A stretch of 64,000 bases of DNA from Laguncularia racemosa (taxonomy: Eukaryota > Streptophyta > Magnoliopsida > Myrtales > Combretaceae). This document shows positions 11,410 to 23,039 of this stretch, one piece after another. How positions within the stretch are numbered: position 1 is the stretch's first letter; every line of letters starts with the position of its first letter. The position numbers were made by a program, and so were the translations under genes. Location of the stretch: assembly GCA_037954665.1 (NCBI GenBank), contig JBBMOL010000101.1, forward strand, positions 1,302,001-1,366,000, given 5' to 3'. The notes beneath the pieces were generated by a model, which was given only the letters and a program-made list of their open reading frames with translations, did not search any database and was not told the DNA's origin.

Positions 11410-12713
11410 TCAGCTCCGCTCTTTCTTCAAAGACCTTCTTATCTCCTAAGTAATGTTTAAGTCTCTATCCATTGACCTTGAAAATACCCTTTTCAGGGTG
11501 TTCTAACTCATCGTTTCATAAGGGAAAACGTTCTTGACCCGAAAAGGACCTGGACCACTTTGATTTGAGTGTTCCCAGGAAAAAGTTTCAACCTGGAGTT
11601 GAACAGTAGTACCATATCCCCTTCCTCAAATTGCTTGTGCTGGTGTAACCTGCGTCATGATATGCTTTGGCTCTCTCCTTGTAGATATTAGCGTTTCATA
11701 GGCCATAAGTCTTAACTCATCAAGCTCATTAATCTGCCTTTTCCTGTGAGCCCCTGACTTATTGAGATCGAGATTGATAGTCTTGATTGCTCAGAACGCC
11801 CTATGCTGAATCTCAACCGGTAAGTGACACACTTTCCCATATACTAATTGAAAGGAGTTATATCAAGTGGTGTTTTGTAGGCCATCCTGTAAGCCCATAA
11901 CGCATCGTCTAACCTGTCTGCCTAATCTCGCCCATGCTGGAGAGTTAATCTCATTAAGATTCTCTTTAGCTCTCTATTTGTCAACTCTACTTGCCCACTT
12001 GTCTGTAGATGATAAGGAGTAGCAAGACAGTGAGTCACTCCATATCTTTTTAAGACTTTTTTAACTTGAGAGTTGCAGAAATGTGTACCCCGATCACTGA
12101 TGAGTGCTCGAGGTACCCCAAAGCGGCAAAAGAGCTTCTTGAGGAACTTGACAACCACCCTAGCGTCATTTGTCGATAGAGTTTGCGCTTCTGCCCACTT
12201 AGATACATAGTCCACTGCTACCAATATATACTTGTTTCCATATAAAGGAGGAAATGGCCCCATAAAATCAATACCCCATACATCAAACACTTCGCACTCC
12301 AGAATAAAGTGCTGTGGCATTTCATCCCTCCTTGAAATGTTGCTGTCTCTCTGGCATTGATCGCATTGAGCCACAAAACTTTAGGCATCTTTAAATACCG
12401 ACGACCAATAAAAACCAGCCTCTAGCACTTTGTGGGCCGTCCTGTTTACACCATGGTGTCCCCCAGTGGGTCCACTATGGCAATGGCTTAAGATCTCCTG
12501 TCCTTCCTCATGTGAGACACAACGCCTGATCATTTGGTCTGAGTAATACCTGAACAAGTGGGGGTCTTCCCAATAGTAATACTTCAGGTCGGTAAAGAAC
12601 TTCTTTTTCTGTTGCTTCGACATGTCCCGTGGAAGGACCCTAGCCACTAGATAGTTGTCCATGTCCGCAAACCATGGGAACTCCGAACTGCTAACTTTGT
12701 TGACGGAATACAA
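11410..12713 (-). pseudogene. Athila integrase, broken
   Basis: Inserts the cDNA into the host chromosome. After the RNase H, the zinc-binding part is visible as 'HCHSGPTGGHHGVNRTAHKV' followed by 'AQCDQCQRD'. The DDE core reads 'WGIDFMGPFPP' (first Asp), 'ALISDRGTHFCN' (second Asp) and 'GQVELTNRELKR', where the catalytic Glu would be the E of VE(L/S)TNRE. A C-terminal piece, 'GDMVLLFNSRLKLFPG', lies near 11600. Stops occur near 12375 and 11920 and frame changes occur after about 11850, so no active enzyme can be made. The frame is the same as that of the upstream RT. Confidence 0.9.
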
Positions 12714-12755
12714 ATTCTCTTCAGGAAATCTATCGTTGATATCTTCTTCCTTCAG

Positions 12756-14620
12756 CTACTCAACACATGGGTTCTCCAATCGAGATAGATGATCCGTTGC
12801 AAGATTTTCTGCTCCTTTCTTGTCTTTGATCTCAAGGTTAAATTCTTGTAATAGGAGTATCCACCTGATGAGGCGGGGTTTTGCATCCGTCTTAGTCATT
12901 AAGTATCTCAATGCGGAGTGGTCAGTATATAATATCACTTTAGAAAGAACAAGACATGATCGGAATTCATCAAAAGCAAACACTACTGCTAATAACTCCT
13001 TCTCAGTAGTGGTGTAATTCTCTTGAGCACTCGTTAGAGTTTTGCTGGCATAGTATATCGGCTGGAAATATTTATCCTTTCTCTGACCTAGGATAGCTCC
13101 TACAGCATAGTCGCTGGCATCGCACATTAGTTCAAATGGTAGGTTCCAATCTGGAGCCACCATGATAGGAGCCTTGGTCAGTTTCACCTTCAGTGCCTCA
13201 AAGGCTTGGAGACATTCATCATTGAAATCAAAGGCGATGTTCTTCTCCAACAACCTAGTGAGAGGACGAGCAATTTTGGCAAAATCCTTGATGAATCGTC
13301 TATAGAATCCAGCATGTCCCAGAAAACTCCGAATAGCTTTAACCGAAGAAGGTGGGGGAAGTTTGGCTATAGTATCAACTTTGGCGTCATCTACTTCAAT
13401 CCCCTGTTGAGATATTTTATGTCCCAAGACAATACCTTCAGTCACCATGAAGTGACACTTCTCCTAATTCAAAACTAAGTTGGTTTCTTCACAACGTATG
13501 AGCACCCTTTCTAAATTCTGAAGGCAAGAATCAAATGAATCTCCAAACACGGAAAAGTCATCCATGAATACCTCCATGATATCTTCAACCAGATCTTCGA
13601 AAATTGCTAACATGCACCGCTGAAAAGTGGCCGGTGCATTACATAACCCAAAGGGCATCCTCCTATAAGCAAACGTGCAATAGGAACATGTGAAGGTAGT
13701 TTTCTCTTGATCTTCAGGGGCAATTTAGATCTGGTAATATCCCGACATCCCATCTAGAAAACAGTAGAACATATGACTAGCAAGCCTCTCCAACATCTGA
13801 TCGACAAAAGGCAAAGGAAAATGGTCTTTACGAGTGGCTTCATTTAATTTGTGATAGTCAATGCAGACTCACCATCCCGTCACCGTCCTCATTGGTATGA
13901 GCTCATTATTCTCATTTGGGACCACCGTCATTCCCCCCTTCTTTGGCACCACCTGGAAGGGGCTTACCCATGAACTATCAGAAATAGGATAAATTAGTCC
14001 AGCGTCTAACAATTTGATGACCTCTTTCTTAATGACTTCTTTCATGTTTGGATTAAGTCATCTTTGAGCTTGCACCACTGGTTTGAAATTGTCTTCCATC
14101 AGGATTTTGTGTGTGCAAAAAGATGGACTAACCCCTTGGATATCAGAGATTTTCCATGCCAAGGCACGCTTATGCTCCTTCAAGATCTTCAAGAGCTTTG
14201 CCTTCTGAACAATGGTTAGCCCGATTGTAACGATGACCGGCAACTGAGAGTCCTTCTCTAAGAAAGCATACTCCAGATAGTCAGGGAGTTGCTTCAGTTC
14301 CAGAATTGGAGGATCTTCAATAGAGGGCTTCAATCTAGTAACATCTCCTGCATCAATATTCTCCCTTTCTGTTTTTAACCCAAGTTCTTCCTTGCCATCA
14401 AGATGAGTCAACATTTCTTGTACTGCATAATCATCTGTCTCTTCAACATCGCATACTCTCAAACTCAACTCTAATGGATCCTTGCATAAGATATCTTCCA
14501 AAACGGTATTAGTCAAATCAATTGCATAACAGGTATCATCAGAACTCACCGATTTCTTCATCGCAGCCGGTATCTGTATCACTAACTCGTCTTCCCCAAT
14601 GCGCAGCACTAATCGACCTC
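12756..14620 (-). pseudogene. Athila reverse transcriptase and RNase H, broken
   Basis: Copies the element RNA into DNA. The N-terminal part (14609-14058) ends with 'DIQGVSPSFCTHKI'. It is followed by 'VSPFQVVPKKGGMTVV', 'MPFGLCNAPATFQRCM', and the catalytic motif as 'VFMDDFSVFGD' (13590-13560). RT ends with 'RSFLGHAGFYRRFIKDF'. RNase H follows with 'FELMCDASDYAVGAILG', 'YASKTLTSAQENYTTTEKEL' and 'ILYTDHSALRYL'. The whole region from 14609 to 12756 stays in one frame, interrupted by a few stops (near 14056, 13867, 13725 and 13463). Catalytic aspartates of RT (MDD) and RNase H (CDAS, YTDHS) are retained. Confidence 0.95.
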
Positions 14621-15079
14621 AGCCACATCAATGATTGCTCGGGCTGTGGCTAAAAAGGGACGTCCCACGATCAGAGGAACTTCAGTGTCAACATCCATGT
14701 CCAGGATCACAAAATCAACCGGGAAGATGAAAGTTTCTACTTTCACTAATACATCTTCAATAACCCCTCTAGGAAACTTCACTAATCGGTCTGCCAATTG
14801 AAGACTCATTCGTGTGGGCTTTGGTTCCCCTAATCCCAGCTTTTGAAAAAGTGAATATAGCATCAAGTTGATACTACCCCCCAGATCTACTAATGCTTTT
14901 TCTACGGGTAGATTACCAATGAAACATGGTATGGTGAAGCTCCCTGGATCTTTCAATCTCTTTAGAAGCTTGTTCAGTAAAATCGTGGAACAACCCACAC
15001 CAATTGTTGCAGTGGATATCTCTTCCATCTTCTTCTTATTAGACAGCAAATCTTTCAAGAATTTGGCATACCTGGGCAT
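14609..15079 (-). pseudogene. Athila aspartic protease region
   Basis: An open frame of 156 residues cuts across the gag-pol join. It shows 'ALVDLGGSINLM', the active-site block (Asp-Leu-Gly, where retroviral proteases have Asp-Ser/Thr-Gly), then the flap region 'RMSLQLADRLVKFPRGVIED' and 'PLIVGRPFLATARAIID'. It ends with a stop at about 14609, where a one-base shift separates it from the RT frame that starts with 'LRIGEDELVI'. The enzyme would process the polyprotein. The start listed is the first start codon of the open segment, not a true start, because the protein is made as part of Gag-Pol. Confidence 0.9.
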
Positions 15080-15429
15080 CTAAGAAAGGGCTTCCACAAG
15101 TGGTAAGTTGATGTGTAACTGTTTGAACAAATCCAGAAACTTACTGAAATGTTCCCGATCTTTGTCGTTCCGTAGCCTTGCAGGATATGGAAATGGGGGT
15201 TTATAGGGCTGGACGATAGGTGTCTTCTTAGCTTCCGAGTCTTTTGTTCTTTCCTCTATAATTCTGCCTTATTAGTGGTTTCGCCCTTATCAACAGTCTC
15301 ATTCCCCTTCCTAACAACAGGAGTTTCCCCACACTTATCTGATTTCACTTCCTTTCCACTCTTAAGAATCACTGCCTTCACATGTTCCCTTGGGTTGGTC
15401 TCTATATTTCTAGGGAGAGACCCTTGTGG

Positions 15430-16765
15430 TCACTCAGTAAGCGCTTTGGAGATCTGCCCCATCTGGTTTTCCAAGTTGTGGATTGAGGCTTCGTGATTTC
15501 TTAGAGCTGCCTCTGTGGACAACTGGCGTTGCTTCGACGCTTGAATGAATTTCGCAATCATATCCTCAAGACTAGATTTCTTTTCTTGGAAAGGAGGTGG
15601 AGCTGGTCTTTGGAATCCTAGAGTAGGTGCATTACCCTTTGGAAATTGCTGATTACTCCATGAGAAATTGGGATGATTGCGCCACCCTGGATTATATGTG
15701 TTGCTATAGGGATTATTTTGTGGCCTTGTGGAGTTCCCCACATACTCAACACGCTCTGGCACTTCAGATATTGCATTGTTGGAATGAGGTTCAGTTGAAC
15801 AGTATTGGGATGGTTAAGATACAGCCATCCCTTCAACTTTTGAAGCGAGCGCATCCACTTTTGCTGCAATTGCTGTCATCAAATTGACCTCATAAATACC
15901 TGCTGCCCTGTGCTTTTGTCTACCATGGCTCCACTGGTGATTATTTTTGGCTATGTTCTCAAACAAACTCAACGACTCTTTCGGCGTCTTCACATTTAAA
16001 GTACCCCCCAGCAGCAGCATTAATTGTTTGTCGAGTTGCATAGTCAAGCCCATTATAGAAGGTAGAAACTTGCAGCCAGTTAGGCATTTGGTGATGTGGA
16101 CACCGCCTAAGAAGATCCTTGAATCTGATCCACGTTTCATGCAGGGGCTCGTAGTCTAGTTGGTTGAATGATGTGATATCATTTCTCAACTTGGCAGTTT
16201 TCGATGGTGGGAAATAATAGTCCAGGAAAGTCTCCGCCATCTGGGTCCAAGTGGTTATGGAATCCCGGTTTAGTGAACTAAACCACTGCCTTGCTTTCCC
16301 TTGGAGAGTGAAAGGGAAAAGTCACAATTTCAGCACTTCCTCAGATACCCCGTTTTGCTTGACAGTTGCGCAAATATCCAAGAACATCTGGATGTGCGCA
16401 TGAGGGTCCTCGTCAGACAAACCGTCAAACTGGCATTGATTGTGAATCATGTGCATTGTAGAGGCCTTGATTTCGAAGTTGTTGGCCTCTATTGCCGGTT
16501 ACACAATACACGAACCAGTGCTGCCCAGAGTAGGTTGGGCATATTCAACCATCGTCCTTCATTCATCTGCCATTGGTTTAGCTTCTGTGTTACCACGGGT
16601 GATAGAAGCTTCCTTGTCAGCCACTGATGTTGCTTCTTCACTTTCCAAAGGTTCGTCGAAATTCAAATTCCCTACTATCTCCTCAGCACTTTTCAATCGC
16701 CTTCTAAAAGTTTGGTCAATCTTAGGATCAAGGTCAAGAAGCTTAGATGAAGAGCTCCTTGTCAT
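15430..16765 (-). pseudogene. Athila Gag, broken
   Basis: The capsid protein. The likely start is the ATG at 16765, giving 'MTRSSSSKLLDLDPKID', a typical Athila gag beginning about 150 bases inside the primer-binding site. After a stop near 16556 comes 'GLSDEDPHAHIQMFLDIC', then 'QGKARQWFSSLNRDSITTW' and 'ETFLDYYFPPSKTAKLRND' (retrotransposon gag core). The frame changes near 15955 to give 'TAIAAKVDALASKVEGM', and the tail 'LEDMIAKFIQASKQRQLS' ends at 15430. The zinc-knuckle cysteines usual between these last two parts are not visible; only 'QYCSTEPHSNN' remains, so this part appears mutated or deleted. Confidence 0.9.
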
Positions 16766-16911
16766 AAACTGCGAAAAACAAACGATGAACTTAGTTTCCT
16801 CAATAAATTTGAATGGAAGCACGAATGAAACTAAGAGAGATAATTAACAAAAACAAAAAACAAAAATTATAGTTAAAGTAGTAGGTGTCAAGTTTTCCTA
16901 ATATTAAAAGT

Positions 16912-16928
16912 CCCCGGCAACGGCGCCA
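16912..16928 (-). other. Athila primer-binding site, tRNA-Asp type
   Basis: On the minus strand it reads TGGCGCCGTTGCCGGGG, six bases inside the 5' LTR. This is the primer site known from Athila elements, complementary to the 3' end of tRNA-Asp. Confidence 0.9.
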
Positions 16929-16934
16929 AAAACT

Positions 16935-18445
16935 TGGTGGACGATCTGATTGTTCTAACAAGTTAAATCCTATACTCAATCCTAGCTTACGATCAGTTCT
17001 CAGGCAAGTATACCTATCAATTAGTAGTATAGCATTTGAGTACAAGTATCAATCCCACAAAGACTTATAAGTACTAGTACTAATGATTATCCTACTATTT
17101 AACTTCTCACTATTGATGAATTCAATTACCTTAATTACTGATTAAATCTAAAAGGAACAAATTAAATGATCAGATTAAAGATATTCAAATACTCCTTTAG
17201 TTAATTCAATTATCTAAACATACCCTACCTAGGTTCTACCCCTAAGTCTCATGCAACTTTTATTCAATTACAAACTTTCCAATGATCAATACACAACATC
17301 TCTAATCTGCGGAGTTTCTTACACTAGATTAAGGTCTTTCTCAAGATCAATAATCCCTAATCCTAATTAAGTCAATTAAGATCTCTCTTTAATTAACATA
17401 ATTAAGATTGCAATAAAATCCTAGGACTCAATTGAACCAGACCACCATGACCTTATTTAATACAGAAAACCTCCTATAACCTATCTCTAGGATTACAAGT
17501 GGTCTTTTTATTCATGCCAGATCTTCTCTATTAAATGAATTCTCAATCTTAATAGCAGAGATCTAATTCGATCCTAATACTGCGCACATATCAAGATGAA
17601 CAAACCATGATTGCAACATGAATAAACTCAAAGATTAGGATTAATTATTGAAACATCAACAAATCCGTTACATGACAATTAGGGGTTTCTCGAGGGATCA
17701 GGTATAAAACAATTAGTTACTCATGAATCTAATAAAAAGAAAAAAAAAAGAAAATAATTGAATCCATAAATAAACCCAAACACAAAGATCTTGACTTCGA
17801 TTCTGGAAACTCTTCTAACTTCTCTTCTCTAAGGTTGTTCTAATGCCGCCTCCTCCCCTTTCCTTCTCTAGGGTTGGTTCTATTTATACTCTTAAGGGAA
17901 TGGCCGAGGATCTTCAGCTAGAAAGATACGAATATATCTTTCCTTTTCCAAGTAAATCTCGAAGAGTGAATAACATACGCCTGACACGCCCTCCAATATG
18001 GCCAGATTTCAAACCGTGTCTCGCTCTAGTCGATAATCTGCAATTCCTCATTCTTGTTCAGTGTGTGGCATGGCTGGAAACACGGCTAGATTACAAACCG
18101 TGCCAGGTTCTGGACTCTTCCATTTCTCCTTAGCGTCTGCCACGGCTTTAAGCACACCCATATCACAAGCCGTGCTTCCTTTCCAAGTGACAAATTTCAT
18201 CCTCAGGCATGCACATGGTTCATGACACGGGTGTGGCTTTCCCTGTGTTGTCCATAAGTAACTTTAAATTGATCTTTTGAGCTTCAATCATGCTCCTTTT
18301 GTTATATTTCTACTTCTCTTTAGTATTATACCTAAAACTGATATATTTATCTGTTAAGTATCGAATCCGCATTGATTTTATTCAAAAGATTACACAAAGT
18401 CATCATTAACGCCCATGATTTATAAGGATTAATTTACTCCTATCA
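16935..18445 (-). repeat. 5' LTR of Athila
   Basis: 1511 bp, TG...CA in element orientation, followed on its outer side by ATAAG at 18446-18450. It differs from 6273-7784 mainly by scattered transitions and single-base indels. Confidence 0.95.
17881..17888 (-). promoter_or_regulatory. TATA box of the Athila 5' LTR
   Basis: TATAAATA on the minus strand, the same as at 7218-7225 in the other LTR, placed about 560 bases from the LTR start in element orientation. It fits a start of transcription a few tens of bases further toward 17850. Confidence 0.65.
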
Positions 18446-18450
18446 ATAAG

Positions 18451-18760
18451 ATTCACAGAGCGCTACGAATTCAACTAAGGATCACCACAAACTCTAATTC
18501 ACAATTTCGTAACACGACTTTTTTTTTATACGAATTCCTTTCTTTCTTTTTTTTTTTTTCCTTTGCTTCTTCTCTCTCTCTCTCTTTTTTGACTCTTAAG
18601 AAAGGAAGTGTGCACGGTTTCTTTCAACACTAGCAACAATCAAATTCAAATCTACTTGCAACAATTCGAAATTCAAAGAACGATTTTTTTTATCTAAACC
18701 CTAGATCTAAGAATAGGTAATTGAAATAACAAAAGGATAGGTGATGTTGACAAACCTAAT
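18451..18760 (-). other. 5' leader of the CRM-like relic
   Basis: Non-coding stretch between the primer site and the Athila insertion point. It contains a purine-rich run on the minus strand (pyrimidine-rich on plus, 18520-18600, with a (TC)n tract at 18570-18585). It continues on the other side of Athila at 6267 and below. Confidence 0.6.
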
Positions 18761-18773
18761 TGCTCTGACACCA
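18761..18773 (-). other. Primer-binding site of the CRM-like relic, tRNA-iMet type
   Basis: On the minus strand TGGTGTCAGAGCA, one mismatch from the usual TGGTATCAGAGC start, lying two bases inside the 5' LTR. Confidence 0.85.
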
Positions 18774-18775
18774 AA

Positions 18776-19389
18776 TGATGCGAACCCGCCAAACTGTGAC
18801 AAAACTCAACACTGGATTCGCTAATCTCACAACTTACGTATCCATCAAGAATGATGGATACCAAACAATCTTTTGTCTATAAACGAGATAAGAACCTTGG
18901 TATATGTGATAACGCCACAATCGATTATAGAATGATCAATTGACAAGTTTTGAATGAACGCCACAGATTCAAAATTCGATAAGTTTAGTTAGTTCTATTA
19001 ATAACCAAAGAGAAAAAAATCTCAATTTTATGAATAAACTTTGCCAAAAGATTCATGCAAATGAATGTGTGACGACTATTTATAGCTTCACAATAAAAGC
19101 ACCCAAAAACATATAAAAACCCCAATTGTGACTACGGAAAACATTATAAGCCAGTGAGTTTTAAACTTCCTAACCAACCTAAATTGGAGTAAGCTGGCCA
19201 CTTTAGGCTAGTGGCCTAAGTCTCCAAGGCCAATGGTCTTCAATAATCTTGAAGTTGTTAGCCTTTGATTTCGTCCCTGACTTCCGTCTTCGTGATCCGC
19301 ACTTCAAATAGGCCCATACTCTTTGTTCCCAACTCCTCATCTTGTCTTTGATTATCCTTAAACCAATCCTCCTAATGTGATCTTTATCA
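18776..19389 (-). repeat. 5' LTR of the CRM-like relic
   Basis: 614 bp, matching 4120-4856 apart from indels. A TATA box (TATAAATAG on the minus strand) lies at 19076-19084. Part of its first bases (19389-19203) carries the same open frame as the pol tail in the other LTR ('IRRIGLRIIKDKMRSWEQRV'). Confidence 0.85.
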
Positions 19390-19394
19390 TAGAT

Positions 19395-21820
19395 TATGGT
19401 CTCTCTAAATCCAGTAAATAAAGATGGTAAAGAGCACAATAAAATCAATGCTTGTCCTCTCATCCCAACTTTTACATTAGTATTTTTCAAATCCTTAATG
19501 AGAAACATGAAATAAAAAATAGAACTATCTTACGGATAGCCTGTCACTTGTATGGAGTGAATACAATCTTTACTTCAACACTAACTAATTCACTAGAGAC
19601 TTAGTCATGTATGGCCCTTCCAATTTCTTCCGTAACCGTACAACCATCTTCTTCAGTAGTATAGTCTAGAAAAACAATTTGTTAAATTAGCTAGATCACT
19701 ATTAGAGACTTCTTATCAAGTTAGTCTTAACCTTTATCTTTCATGGACTTCAGCTACAAATCGAAAGCCATTAACATGCTCAATTGAACTAGAAACCCTT
19801 ATATTCGCTCTTGCCACAAAATAAACTTCATGTAACCATTAGAATTCTCAATGCCATCATGTTCACTGTCTCTTTAGTATGCAAATAACTAATATTCAAC
19901 GCTTCTCTCTCAACCTCACTATGATACTAGTTTACTAGGAAACAATATAGATTTTGGTTATAAATCATATAACACGCTATGATAAGAGATACAACATGTA
20001 AAGAGAAAGAATGTCACAAAAAATTTACATGGAAAAACCCCAAAAGAATAAGGATAAAAAATAATGGGGAAGACTGAATCAATCCACCATATGTAACACT
20101 AATAATACAATTGTTTTTCTTGTAATCATGAAGGATTGTTTGCTCTTATATTGTTCAATATTTCACTTACTCTACCCTATTTATATGACAACATATATAT
20201 ATAGGGTTAAAGAAGCAAACCCTAACATATATAATAGAAAATAACTTGAGTGTATAAAAAAAAATTGAAATGGGAAACAAAAAAGGACATAATATACTTG
20301 ATATAGATATTTGCTCGTTTCTTTGCCTTAATGCTCTTCCATATCTGAGTTCTCATGTAAATTGAGATAAAAAAAAAAAAATCCTAGGTGAACTGTTTAT
20401 TGATGGCCAAATTATCAAATTTCAATGCATAAGCTTGTGACTTGAGCTATGTATATAGATCTAGATCCATTATTGGAATCCTTGAGACAAATTTTGGGAT
20501 CTATATAAATTAATCAATGAATCTAAAAGTTTAAACTTGTAATTAGTACGTACTTTCATATTTTGTTAGAATATGAGAATCTTCCATGTCATATGTAATT
20601 TACCACAATAATCATTTGATCTAAATATTTTTGCTCATTAATCAGTATAAGCTTTTATATTTTACATTTTTATACCCCATGATAACTTTCTCATCGAGTT
20701 TTCAGGAAAGGTAAAAAACAAAATGCAAATAGGGTTCCATAAGATAAACTAAACAAAGCCAAGTTGATTACTGTGAAACAGAAGAATAGTCTTGTGCATA
20801 GCTTGTCGTGTTTTAGTTGTTGTTTCCTTTTGCGTTATCCTCTTGCTAGTTTGTGGCCCTCGAACTCTCAAGAATTGCAACTTGCAGGGGTAATATCTAC
20901 ATTTCGACGTTCTACTGTTGAAGTTCATGCTAGAAGCGTAGGGGATGCACAATTCGACGCGTCCAAACCTAAAGGTTTAAGAAAAAAGGTTGAAAAAGTA
21001 GAAAACCTAAAATGACCTACATCCTTTGGTGATGCAGTTTTCATGATAAATTAATTGATTAAATAAGACATTTTGGGTCATAGGGTCTTTTCGTAGCTAG
21101 GAAGCTGAGCAATAGGGGTATGATGGTACATATATGTGTCTTGGTTAAGTTTGAAGAATGGTCCAAAAAAGAGGAGACCAGTTTCGCTTTTACCTCCATA
21201 GCTTCTCAACTGATAACGACTTTACCTGTCGACCAAATCATGTGAAATCGGGAAAATCATTATACTGAGATTCGAAATATAATGATTTCGTTTCTCAAAC
21301 AAGGGCGTCTATATTTTGGGAGTTTCAATTTGTGAAATTAAAAAAATTCTTCATTCGAGCAGTGAATTTTAGCATATATAAGTAAGTTTGCATCCAAATC
21401 AAAATAAACTAAAAGAAAACATTAATGAATGTTCTAACCATATATCTTAAAAGATCAAATAAAAAGATTCTTTGTTTTTCCATATATATATATATTTTGT
21501 ATAGTGTAAGATCAGTAGTAGAAAGTATGAAAAATTTTTGTGCCGATTGAAAAGTATTTCAAATGCACCAATTGATGAAATTTTAAATCCAACAGGATCT
21601 AATCACAATATACAAAGGGAATGTTAAATTTTATGGTATAAGCAATATAATTATTTGTGCGAAATCTTGAAACAGATTAGCATCCCTTAACAAAATCCTT
21701 CTTAATATTTATTAGTGGATGTTGCTGATGAGTCATTCTCCACAATGTGGCCAAACAAAGTTCAGTACTAGCAAGTGATCATGTTCACTTTTTAAATACT
21801 TCCCTATAGTACTAGAATCG
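19395..21820. other. No gene recognised; AT-rich, possible old LTR debris
   Basis: No coding sequence can be supported. 19990-20200 ('acatggaaaaaccccaaaag', then a reversed TATA-like 'ctatttatatg') looks like a decayed LTR, but I found no partner copy. The 83-residue open frame at 20764-21015 has no recognisable domain. Confidence 0.4.
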
Positions 21821-21827
21821 TATATCT

Positions 21828-22044
21828 GGTATTGGTGCTCCACTTTTTGGAACAGGCACTTCTGGGGCTGGAATCACATCGATGCTTAGTGGCTGGTCCA
21901 CATTATAAAATTTTCAAACCCCTGAATGGGAAGTTCGGATTCTCTAAGGTAATATTTTTTATATTTGAATTATTTTTTATTTTCAGCGTACGACGAGCTT
22001 CATTAATGTTCCTCCTGGAATTTCTCTTTAGGATTCTATTTTGA
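21828..22044 (+). other. Possible exon-like fragment, unidentified
   Basis: A short GC-richer segment (21828-21950) is open in more than one frame and is followed by 'aaggtaatattttt' and, 40 bases on, 'tttttattttcag', which look like donor and acceptor ends of a very short intron. I do not recognise the encoded residues ('LEQALLGLESHRCLVAG' in one frame, 'GTGTSGAGITSMLSGW' in another). It may equally be chance. Confidence 0.15.
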
Positions 22045-22327
22045 TAGAACAATTAATCGGAATATTTTCTTTTGGAACTAATGTAATTTATCGATAACTT
22101 TATATCGGCTCATACATATACCGCCTGATATCATTCCAAACATAAATTCAAAACTAAAAATTATATTCCATAAATAAGATCAAATTAAATATAAACCCAA
22201 GTGTCAAAATAAAAGAAAAAGTTACCCTTATCCATAATTTTAAGTTTTTATAACGGTTAATTAATTGCTGATTTGAATTTAGTTTGATATCTTAATAATT
22301 CCCAATACCCAAATTCCTATATGTTAT

Positions 22328-22380
22328 TATTTATTTATTTTTTATTTTTATTCACTTGTTTATTTATTTATTTATTTTGA
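22328..22380 (+). repeat. (TTTA)n-rich simple repeat
   Basis: Interrupted tetranucleotide repeat, 'tatttatttattt' blocks on both sides of a short T/A stretch. Confidence 0.8.
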
Positions 22381-23039
22381 GATAGTTGTAATAGTAGGAC
22401 ATATCTTTACCTATAATTACAAACAGAGATGCACACTTATAATAGTTGAAACTAGGGATAATTATATCATATAGTGCAACAAAGAACAATGTCAATTCTC
22501 CATTATAATTGTATTAATCTGTTATATGTACATCGTTCATCTGAGCTTGAAAATATATATACCTTTTCTTATGAATTATCTATATATATCGTAACGCTTA
22601 TCATTCATTTATATTTAAAAGTAAATATATATTTTCTATATAAACCACATATTAACGCTGTTATAATGTGGATTAATGACGCTCTATATTTATTATATAT
22701 TGCAATATTTATCTTCTCTTGCGGTACATAAAACCTATTTTGGTATTTATATTTACAAGCAAAAATACATCATTTTTATTGTAATTATCTCTTATTTATT
22801 TCTTCAATCCTATTGCACTGTTCTATCTAATGTAATACATCAACGTCTCGATTCACACATCACACGAAAATATAAGTATATAGCACTTCAAAATGACTTG
22901 AATTTGAATTGAAGTTTAACGAAACCAAACTCAACACTAACGGTGTTCGGAGCCGCTTGACCCGTTCGTAGGTTGCATAAAATCAATTACCAAAACGTCC
23001 AACATATATAACTCATTGGGATATATTCTATACAAAATA

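Larger units (their letters stand above)
6273..18445 (-). mobile_element. Full-length Athila-type Ty3/gypsy retrotransposon
   Basis: LTRs at 6273-7784 and 16935-18445 begin TG and end CA in element orientation and are flanked by the duplication ATAAG (6268-6272 and 18446-18450). Signals and genes follow the Athila order on the minus strand: tRNA-Asp primer site, gag, protease, RT, RNase H, integrase, a gap, an env-like ORF, a long non-coding spacer and a polypurine tract. The element is 12,173 bp. The coding parts carry only a modest number of stops and frameshifts and the two LTRs are very similar, so the insertion is fairly recent. Many LTR differences are C/T or G/A, as expected for decay of methylated cytosines. 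It lies inside the CRM-like relic. Confidence 0.95.
4120..19389 (-). mobile_element. CRM-like chromovirus relic (Ty3/gypsy), split by Athila
   Basis: Two direct repeats, 4120-4856 and 18776-19389, act as LTRs and are flanked by an identical 5-bp duplication, TAGAT (4115-4119 and 19390-19394). Transcription direction is minus: a tRNA-iMet-type primer site lies just inside the right LTR (18761-18773), and a purine tract lies just inside the left one. Between them only a 5' leader, a protease, a K/E-rich linker and the end of integrase remain; gag, RT, RNase H and the integrase core are gone. A 12.2-kb Athila element sits inside at 6273-18445. The residue pattern of the pol end and its run into the LTR suggest the CRM clade, but I cannot prove the clade. 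Confidence 0.85.
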
